A program made the translations under genes and the position numbers. A stretch of 64,000 bases of DNA from positions 80,169 to 144,168 of the forward strand of contig DATIHR010000023.1 in NCBI GenBank assembly GCA_035480575.1, written 5' to 3'. The DNA comes from PMNU01 sp035480575. Its GTDB lineage: Bacteria; Patescibacteriota; Saccharimonadia; Saccharimonadales; UBA4665. Of this stretch, positions 58,128 to 64,000 are shown in pieces (within the stretch, counting starts at the first letter, position 1; the number at the start of each line of letters is the position of its first letter). The notes below the pieces were generated by a model. That model had not been told where the DNA came from, did not search any database, and saw only the letters and a program-made list of their open reading frames with translations.

Positions 58128-60176
58128 ATGGACCAAAAGCAGGCAATCGCCGATCGTCTCAAAGAGGCAAACAATATACTGGTGACAGTAAGCAACAACC
58201 CTTCGGTTGACCAGCTGTCGTCTTGTATTGGCCTAACATTAGCACTCAATAAAATGGGCAAGCACGCGACAGCTGTGTTTAGTGGCACAGTACCCAATAC
58301 TATCGAATTCCTGCAGCCCGAAAAAACAATCGAGAAGAACACCGATAGCCTCCGTGATTTTATTATTGCCCTGGATAAGTCTAAAGCCGACAAGCTGCGC
58401 TATAAGGTAGAAGACAAAGTCGTCAAAATTTTTATTACCCCATACCGTACCTCAATAAATCAAAAGGATTTAGACTTTTCGCAAGGCGATTTTAATGTCG
58501 ATGTCGTGCTGGCGCTCGGTGTCCACGCCCAAACCGATCTTGATCAAGCCATTACATCGCACGGCCGCATTCTGCACGATGCAGTTGTGGCAACGGTAAA
58601 CATCCGTCCAGGCGGCGAGCTTGGTAGTATGAACTGGTTGAAGCAGGATGCAAGCAGCCTTTCTGAATTGGGTGTCGAACTTGTTGATGCAATCGACAAA
58701 CAGCTCATGGACGCGCAAATGGCTACCGCCTTTTTGACGGGTATTGTGGCCGAAACCGACCGGTTCAGTAACGAAAAGACGTCGCCGACCACCATGAGCA
58801 TTAGCGCAGAGCTTATGGCCGCTGGTGCCAACCAACAATTGGTCGCAACCAAACTTGAGGAACCGGCACCGTTGCCGCCCAAGCAAGAGTCTGTACCGGA
58901 AAAGCACGAGGCCGAACACCACGAAGAACCGCCAAAAGCCGAAGACGGCACGTTAGAAATAACCCACGACAAAAAGGAAGAGGCTGCTCCTGTTCCTGCG
59001 CCCGCAGCCGAATCCGAAGAGGAAGAGAAGACGGACGAAGCGCCGCCTATGCCACAGATCCATATAGACGAACACGGGTCGCTCCGTAATATGGAAGAAA
59101 TCAAGGCGCCGCCGGCACCAGTCCTAGCCCCGCCGCCGGTTAATCCCGGCATTTTGACGCCAGCTGTAGAGCAGAAAGGCACAACCGACCCTACGCAGCA
59201 TATGGGCAGCGCGCATATGATTTTACAGCCACCAAGTAATACGCCCCCAAATGTTGATGGAATCGCCCCGGGCAGTATGGGTGCCGACGGCATGGAAGCC
59301 CCATCCGGAGCACCGCAGTCTTTTTTGCCCCCAACCGATGGCAGCAGTCCAGCTGGTGGCGCACCACAAGGCTCGTCATACTTGACGCCTGCTTCCGCTA
59401 CTACTGCAGGTGCGAATTCGTTCATAGCCTCGCAACCACCAGTGCCGCCCCCGCCAGCCCCAACTCCAACGCCTCCCCCACCACTGGCGCCGGCTCCTTT
59501 GCCCCCGCCACCTCCGCCCCAACCAGCGCCAGTCCCGCCTCCGTCACTCCCTGTGCTGTCGTCACCCTCGCCGCAACCAGCTGCGCCGTATAAGCCATGG
59601 GAGGCATTGCCACCGCAACCCCAGCCAATGCAAGCGGCTAGTCCTGCACCTGCGCTACCACCAGCCCCAACGCCCCCGCCCCCGCCACCTGCCCCTTCGC
59701 AGACACTTAGCCAGCTCGAGCAGGGTATAGGCAGTCCGCACACGCAGACTATGCCGCCTGGCAATCCCGCCTTTGCTGCACCGCAGCCGAGTATGCCAGT
59801 GCCGCCCCCGCCAGCCCCAACTCCAACGCCTCCACCACCACAGCCAATGGCTCCCCCCGTCGGGCCCGTTGCACCACCGGTGGTCGTCCCACCTCCGCCA
59901 CCTCCCGAACCAGATCAACCCTTGCCTGATCTTGAGAGTGCCCGCGAAGCCGTTCGTGATGCGATTGCCTCGCAATCTGGCGGTGTAGAGCCAATAGCTG
60001 CGTTGAATGCGCAGCCACTGGGCGAACCGCTACACTCATCGGCTCCGCCACCTCCCGCTACGCCAACACCGATGCCAGGTGGCATGTCCAGTTTTAACCC
60101 GTCCGTTATTCAGCCTTCTGGTCCCCCGAGCGGTGGTATGGTGCCCCCGGGTCCGCCCCCAATGATGCCACAATAG
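58128..60176 (+). CDS. Degenerate DHH-type phosphoesterase domain with long proline-rich tail
   Basis: 682 residues from the ATG at 58128. Residues 1-245 follow the NrnA/DHH fold order (strand N-I-L-V-T-V-S-N-N-P-S-V-D, later G-I-V-A-E-T-D-R-F-S-N). The metal-binding D-H-H motif is replaced by V-N-I-R-P-G, and the first Asp-rich loop lacks its Asp residues. Catalysis by this site is therefore unlikely. Residues 250-680 are Pro/Ala/Gln-rich and acidic, with many P-P-P-P-P runs and few Gly. The tail contains a 38-bp exact DNA repeat (59440 and 59796). Function may be structural or ligand-sensing. Confidence 0.8.
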   Translation: MDQKQAIADRLKEANNILVTVSNNPSVDQLSSCIGLTLALNKMGKHATAVFSGTVPNTIEFLQPEKTIEKNTDSLRDFIIALDKSKADKLRYKVEDKVVKIFITPYRTSINQKDLDFSQGDFNVDVVLALGVHAQTDLDQAITSHGRILHDAVVATVNIRPGGELGSMNWLKQDASSLSELGVELVDAIDKQLMDAQMATAFLTGIVAETDRFSNEKTSPTTMSISAELMAAGANQQLVATKLEEPAPLPPKQESVPEKHEAEHHEEPPKAEDGTLEITHDKKEEAAPVPAPAAESEEEEKTDEAPPMPQIHIDEHGSLRNMEEIKAPPAPVLAPPPVNPGILTPAVEQKGTTDPTQHMGSAHMILQPPSNTPPNVDGIAPGSMGADGMEAPSGAPQSFLPPTDGSSPAGGAPQGSSYLTPASATTAGANSFIASQPPVPPPPAPTPTPPPPLAPAPLPPPPPPQPAPVPPPSLPVLSSPSPQPAAPYKPWEALPPQPQPMQAASPAPALPPAPTPPPPPPAPSQTLSQLEQGIGSPHTQTMPPGNPAFAAPQPSMPVPPPPAPTPTPPPPQPMAPPVGPVAPPVVVPPPPPPEPDQPLPDLESAREAVRDAIASQSGGVEPIAALNAQPLGEPLHSSAPPPPATPTPMPGGMSSFNPSVIQPSGPPSGGMVPPGPPPMMPQ

Positions 60177-60192
60177 GGTATACTCCTTAATT

Positions 60193-60885
60193 GTGAACGG
60201 TATTTTACTCGTAGACAAACCAGTTGGGTGGACCTCGTTTGACGTGGTGAATAAGGTGCGTCGCCTTATAGAACAAAGCGGCCTGAACACCACGAATAAA
60301 AAACGATTTCCCGTAGGCCACACCGGCACCCTTGACCCTATGGCAACTGGGTTATTGGTGCTCATGCTCGGTTCGTACACGAAAAAAGTGCCTGAGTACA
60401 CGAAGCTCGATAAAACGTACGAGGTAACTATGCGCCTCGGTATTACTAGTACAACTGGCGACGAAGAAGGTGAAAAAACTACAGTGTCAGACAACGTACC
60501 AACCTTGCAAGAGGTGCACATGGCCTGCGCTCGATTCGAAGGGGATATCATGCAAACGCCGCCAGCGTTTTCGGCTATAAAAATTAATGGCCAGCGGGCC
60601 TATGCGTTGGCCCGTAAAGGTAAGATACCCAAACTCGAACCTCGCCCGGTGCGCATCGAGCGCATTATTGTTAGCAAATACGAGTATCCGCTGGTTTATT
60701 TTACGGCGCACGTTTCGAGCGGTACGTATATACGATCTTTAGTAGAAGATATCGGCAAGCTGGTAGATACCGGCGCCTACATGACCGCTTTACGGCGTAC
60801 AAGGGTGGGGCAATTTGTCATTGACGACGCTATTAGTCTAGAAGGTCTGGATGCCAAGCAGCTAGAGCAGTTTGTTATTGTATAA
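60193..60885 (+). CDS. truB: tRNA pseudouridine synthase B
   Basis: 230 residues with a GTG start. It has the full TruB signature G-H-T-G-T-L-D-P-M-A-T-G-L-L with catalytic Asp, the opening G-I-L-L-V-D-K-P-V-G-W-T-S-F-D, and S-S-G-T-Y-I-R-S-L near residue 175. It makes pseudouridine 55 in the T-loop of tRNAs. It has no PUA domain (about 230 residues rather than 300), as in many small genomes. TATACT lies 8 nt before the GTG. Order truB-rpsO-pnp is typical of bacteria. Confidence 0.96.
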   Translation: MNGILLVDKPVGWTSFDVVNKVRRLIEQSGLNTTNKKRFPVGHTGTLDPMATGLLVLMLGSYTKKVPEYTKLDKTYEVTMRLGITSTTGDEEGEKTTVSDNVPTLQEVHMACARFEGDIMQTPPAFSAIKINGQRAYALARKGKIPKLEPRPVRIERIIVSKYEYPLVYFTAHVSSGTYIRSLVEDIGKLVDTGAYMTALRRTRVGQFVIDDAISLEGLDAKQLEQFVIV

Positions 60886-60890
60886 TATTA

Positions 60891-60919
60891 TTGACTATAG
60901 CAGGCTATTATGCTAATGT
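60891..60919 (+). promoter_or_regulatory. Promoter of the 60926-61294 gene
   Basis: TTGACT, 17-bp spacer, then an extended -10 (TG-C-TAATGT) that ends 6 nt before the ATG. Confidence 0.65.
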
Positions 60920-60925
60920 TAATAC

Positions 60926-61294
60926 ATGGCAGAAAAACCAAAAACAATTGAGGCTTTTCCCGGGGACTATACGTGGGGCGCCCCAGGCGCTGTCGACCCG
61001 AACGCTTCAGTGCAGGTTACCGACGCGCGACTTGCCCAGCAGGTGCATGCTCTTGCGTCAGGAGCTACTAAGAATGCTTCGGGGAACGTACAGACAACTG
61101 CCGCTACTGTCGACGCAATCCAGGCGCGCGCCAGGGACAGGCAAGCAGACCTGTCCCCCCGAACAGTCGAACAAATAAGAGGTGACGCTCCGGCGGCGGG
61201 AGCTGTGGCGTTGCGGGGAGCTAGTGGCTATCGCTACGATGGCAGCGGGGACCTACGCCCACCTACAGCTGCGGAAATCCAGTCTAGAACGTAA
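60926..61294 (+). CDS. Small hypothetical protein, 122 residues
   Basis: Soluble, Ala/Gln/Thr-rich, with W-G-A-P-G-A-V-D-P-N near the start. It has a helical middle (Q-V-H-A-L-A-S-G-A, V-D-A-I-Q-A-R-A-R-D-R-Q) and a polar end (Y-R-Y-D-G-S-G-D-L-R-P-P). No family, signal peptide or membrane segment. It has one of the best promoters in the window, with a full -35, extended -10 and near-leaderless start, which supports a real gene between truB and rpsO. Confidence 0.65.
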   Translation: MAEKPKTIEAFPGDYTWGAPGAVDPNASVQVTDARLAQQVHALASGATKNASGNVQTTAATVDAIQARARDRQADLSPRTVEQIRGDAPAAGAVALRGASGYRYDGSGDLRPPTAAEIQSRT

Positions 61295-61357
61295 TAGCGC
61301 AGAATATACCAAAGGGACACTTGCGAAGGTGGCTCTCATCTGATACAATCGCCTTAT

Positions 61358-61624
61358 ATGATTTCAAGTGAGAAGAAGCAGGGTGTTATGAAGACCCTGC
61401 AAACCAGCAAAACTGACACCGGTTCTCCGGCCGTACAAGCCGGCATTATGACCGAGCGTATTAAAGAATTAACCGAGCACCTTAAGGCCAACAAGCACGA
61501 TTTCGCTGCTCGTCGTGGCCTGCTGCAGTTGGTAGGCAAGCGCAAGCGTTTGTTAAAGTACCTCGCTTCTAAAGATGGCAAGGCATACCTAGACGTTGTG
61601 CAGAAACTCGGCATTCGCCGGTAG
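61358..61624 (+). CDS. rpsO: 30S ribosomal protein S15
   Basis: 88 residues, standard length. The sequence has T-G-S-P-A-V-Q-A-G-I-M-T-E-R-I (G-S-x-x-x-Q and I-x-x-L-T-E-H-L-K), H-D-F-A-A-R-R-G-L-L-Q-L-V-G-K-R-K-R-L-L and ends in L-G-I-R-R. It binds the 16S central domain; in many bacteria it represses its own mRNA. TACAAT lies 8 nt before the ATG, so there is little leader for the usual S15 pseudoknot. pnp follows after 194 bp, as in the common rpsO-pnp order. Confidence 0.98.
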   Translation: MISSEKKQGVMKTLQTSKTDTGSPAVQAGIMTERIKELTEHLKANKHDFAARRGLLQLVGKRKRLLKYLASKDGKAYLDVVQKLGIRR

Positions 61625-61703
61625 CCGTGCATAGACTACGGGTCTCGTGTACGAGGCCCCAAGCTTGTGCACATTAAATAAGAACAGGTAGATTCGTTTA
61701 CAC

Positions 61704-61787
61704 GTAATGAGCAGGGGTCAGATATACCTACTGCCATAAACACAGTACGCACAAGGGTGGTCCGTATATTTGCACTGTGCTCATTAC
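61704..61787 (+). promoter_or_regulatory. Long-range hairpin in the pnp leader
   Basis: GTAATGAGCA (61704) pairs with TGCTCATTAC (61778), closing an 84-nt structure 31 bp before the pnp start. A similar leader stem is cut and autoregulated in E. coli pnp. Confidence 0.55.
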
Positions 61788-61818
61788 CTCCGAATTCCGA
61801 AGAAAGGTAGAATGACCA

Positions 61819-63960
61819 ATGGGACAGACCATTAATCCCTTCGGCAAAAACATAATTATTGTAGAAACGGATTTGCTAGGCCGTAAACTGAGCCTGGAAG
61901 TGAACCGTGTCGGTTTCCGTACGACAGCAAGCGTGCTAGTCCGTTACGGCGACACCGTCGTGCTTGGCACTGCCATGGTAGGCGACGCTCCTCTAGAGGG
62001 TTTCGATTATTTCCCGCTTAGCATCGACTACGAAGAAAAGTTTTACGCTGCAGGCAAGATTAGCGGCAGCCGTTTTATAAAGCGTGAAGGCAAGCCATCC
62101 GATGAGGCAGTTTTAATTGGCCGTATTATTGACCGGCCCATCCGGCCACTATGGCCCAAGGGCTACCGGCATGAAGTGCAGGGTGTTGCTTCGGTGCTGA
62201 GTATGGACCCAGCCTTCCGTCCTGACATGATCGCCATGATCGCTATGAGCGCTGCGTTTATGCTGACTGGCGCACCGTTTGAAGGGCCAGTGGCTGGCCT
62301 GCGTGTTGGCCTTAAAGACGGCAAGCCCCAGGCATTTTTGCCGTTAAGCGAGACCGCAACAAACGATCTAGATCTAGTCGTTGCTGGTACCGAAGATGCC
62401 ATCATGATGGTTGAAGCCGGCGCTAACGAAGTCTCTGAGGAGACGGTGGCCGAGGTGCTTGAATGGGCGCACAAGGCTATGCAGCCAGCCATTGCACTCC
62501 AAAAGGAGTTGGCGGCAAAAGTGGGCGTAGCAGCGCAGCAGTACGAGCTAAGCTTGCCCAGCGAAGCGATCCAAAAAGAAGTAGATGAGTTCTTAAAGGG
62601 CAAGATGGGCGAGAAGCTGCGCGCGCCAATGGCCGAGCGCCATCAGCGTATGCGCACCTTGCGAAACGAGCTGATGACCCACTTTGCCGAAAAGCTTGGC
62701 GATTCGTGGACCGATGTAAAGCGCGAGTACGACGACGCCTTTGCAGCAGCTGCCAACAAGGACGTTCGCAAGGGAATTTTAGAGGACGGTGCCCGCCCCG
62801 ACGGCCGCACCTTTACCGAGGTTCGTCCGCTTTCCAGCGAAGTTGGCTTCCTGCCACGGGCACACGGTTCTAGCTTGTTTACCCGTGGACTTACCCAGGC
62901 TATGAACATCGTAACCTTAGCACCACTCAGCTATGCGCAGATGTTAGACACTATGGAACGTAGCGAAGAAAAACGCTATTTCCACCACTACAACGCGCCC
63001 GGCTACACTGTAGGCGAGATTAAGCGCCTTGGTAGCCCGGGTCGCCGTGAAATTGGCCACTCGGCACTGGCCGAGCGGGCGCTGCTGCCGGTTATTCCGG
63101 ACGAAGCTGATTTCCCCTACACTATTCGCGCCGCCACAGAAATTATGAGCCAGAATGGTAGCACCAGCATGGCTGCAACCTGTAGCTCGTGCTTGGCACT
63201 TATGGACGCCGGCGTGCCACTAAAGGCACCGGTCAGCGGTATTGCCATGGGCCTTATGATAGGTGGCGACAAAGCAGTTATTTTAAGCGACATCGCCGAT
63301 GCCGAAGACTTTGCCGGCGACATGGACTTTAAGACGGCCGGTACCGCCAAGGGCATAACCGCATTGCAAATGGACATGAAAGTCCACGGCCTGCCAGTAG
63401 AAACGCTCAAAAAAGCGCTATTGCAAGGCAAAGAAGGCCGGGAGCACATACTCGAGCACATGGTTTCGGTTATTGCCGAACCACGTAAAGAGCTGAGCCC
63501 GTACGCGCCGCGCGTTGAAAGCATCAAAATTAACCCCGATAAAATTCGTGACATTATTGGCAAGGGCGGCGAAACCATTCAAAGGATTACCGGCGAAACG
63601 GGCACCGAAATCGACATTAAAGACGACGGTACTGTTATGATTGCCAGCCCAGACGGTGACAGTATTAAGAAGGCTATCCAGTGGATTCGCGATCTTACCG
63701 AAGAACCGGAAGTTGGCACTATTTACTACGACAAGCCAGTAGTAAGCGTCATGGATTTTGGTGCATTTGTGCAAATCTTGCCGGGCAAAGACGGCCTGGT
63801 ACACGTAAGTGAAATGAAAGACGAACGTGTTAATAAGCCAAGCGATGTTGTAAAAGAAGGCGATAAGGTCACTGTAAAACTTATTGCCATAGACGACAGG
63901 GGCAGACTGCAGCTGAGTATGAAAGCGGCTGCACAGGAACTGAATGAGGGCAAAAAGTAA
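61819..63960 (+). CDS. pnp: Polynucleotide phosphorylase
   Basis: 713 residues, full length. Two RNase PH domains are joined by a helical linker, followed by a KH domain (I-R-D-I-I-G-K-G-G-E-T-I-Q-R-I near 575) and an S1 domain ending near residue 705. The phosphate/catalytic site motif S-x-N-G-S-T-S-M-A-A appears as S-Q-N-G-S-T-S-M-A-A. It degrades RNA from the 3' end using phosphate; Orn finishes the small products. An out-of-frame 7-codon ORF beginning at 61812 overlaps the start by one base pair frame and is closer to the GAAAGG ribosome site, so it could affect start use. Confidence 0.98.
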   Translation: MGQTINPFGKNIIIVETDLLGRKLSLEVNRVGFRTTASVLVRYGDTVVLGTAMVGDAPLEGFDYFPLSIDYEEKFYAAGKISGSRFIKREGKPSDEAVLIGRIIDRPIRPLWPKGYRHEVQGVASVLSMDPAFRPDMIAMIAMSAAFMLTGAPFEGPVAGLRVGLKDGKPQAFLPLSETATNDLDLVVAGTEDAIMMVEAGANEVSEETVAEVLEWAHKAMQPAIALQKELAAKVGVAAQQYELSLPSEAIQKEVDEFLKGKMGEKLRAPMAERHQRMRTLRNELMTHFAEKLGDSWTDVKREYDDAFAAAANKDVRKGILEDGARPDGRTFTEVRPLSSEVGFLPRAHGSSLFTRGLTQAMNIVTLAPLSYAQMLDTMERSEEKRYFHHYNAPGYTVGEIKRLGSPGRREIGHSALAERALLPVIPDEADFPYTIRAATEIMSQNGSTSMAATCSSCLALMDAGVPLKAPVSGIAMGLMIGGDKAVILSDIADAEDFAGDMDFKTAGTAKGITALQMDMKVHGLPVETLKKALLQGKEGREHILEHMVSVIAEPRKELSPYAPRVESIKINPDKIRDIIGKGGETIQRITGETGTEIDIKDDGTVMIASPDGDSIKKAIQWIRDLTEEPEVGTIYYDKPVVSVMDFGAFVQILPGKDGLVHVSEMKDERVNKPSDVVKEGDKVTVKLIAIDDRGRLQLSMKAAAQELNEGKK

Positions 63961-63983
63961 GCTCGTAGTAGCAATACAACACT

Positions 63984-64000
63984 GGGCGGGGGGGGGGCGG
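63984..64000. other. G-rich end of the window
   Basis: The last 17 bases are G except for two C. Nothing in the sequence before it resembles a terminator. It may be low-quality sequence at a contig end. Confidence 0.5.

Noticed and set aside
58544..59764. 406-codon minus-strand ORF rich in Gly/Ala/Cys
   Set aside because: It is the complement of the GC-rich proline-codon tail of the DHH-like gene, where stop codons are rare on the other strand.

Overview
The window looks like a chromosomal piece of a Candidate Phyla Radiation bacterium, most likely a member of Candidatus Saccharibacteria (TM7). This is inferred from the gene content, not from a marker phylogeny. Supporting signs are a run of six short type IV secretion pilin-like proteins beside a VirB6/TrbL-like membrane protein, short compact housekeeping genes, an N-terminally short MurE, a DnaG whose zinc site is lost, and many lineage-style hypothetical proteins. 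TGA is used as a stop (ComF and RpoD end in it), so the TGA-to-glycine code of Gracilibacteria/Absconditabacteria does not apply. The last 17 bases are almost pure G and may be a contig-end artefact.

Layout. 1-4.8 kb: divergent type IV secretion/pilin cluster. 4.9-8.9 kb: Hsp20, ComF, two membrane proteins, three tRNA-Ser genes and one tRNA-Arg with an unusual GCG anticodon. 8.9-17.5 kb: YdcF-like protein, a membrane protein, a helix-turn-helix/HAD fusion, a divergent Fur-family/ZIP pair, ValRS and a MurE-type ligase. 17.5-22.9 kb: a candidate EndoU nuclease with an acidic neighbour, arginase, CIRCE-controlled groES-groEL carrying a palindromic repeat between the genes, and two low-complexity proteins. 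23-34.8 kb: sugar-phosphate isomerase, a two-component system, ArgRS, an MscL-like channel, oligoribonuclease, HAD and MmcQ/YjbR proteins, a radical SAM enzyme. 34.8-41.6 kb: dnaG-rpoD, a small peptide gene next to a PqqD-like/M50 protease, a P-loop kinase and a polyprenyl synthase/phytoene synthase pair. 41.6-53.7 kb: P-type ATPase, second sigma factor, PolA, NUDIX, a DUF721-like protein, Fpg and a kinase-fold protein. 53.7-64 kb: holA-rpsT, an RND pump, a degenerate DHH protein with a long proline-rich tail, truB, rpsO and pnp.

How it fits together. Replication and repair (DnaG, PolA, HolA, Fpg, possibly a DciA-like protein), translation (ValRS, ArgRS, S15, S20, TruB, tRNAs), RNA turnover (PNPase, Orn) and protein quality control (GroESL under CIRCE, Hsp20) make up the housekeeping core. 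The host-interaction or accessory side is the pilin/T4SS locus, the EndoU-like protein, the kinase-like protein, the RND pump and the PqqD/M50-peptide pair. A striking property of the whole window is that many genes have a -10 hexamer ending only 6-10 nt before the start codon and no Shine-Dalgarno sequence, which suggests widespread leaderless transcription. That pattern was also used to choose several starts.
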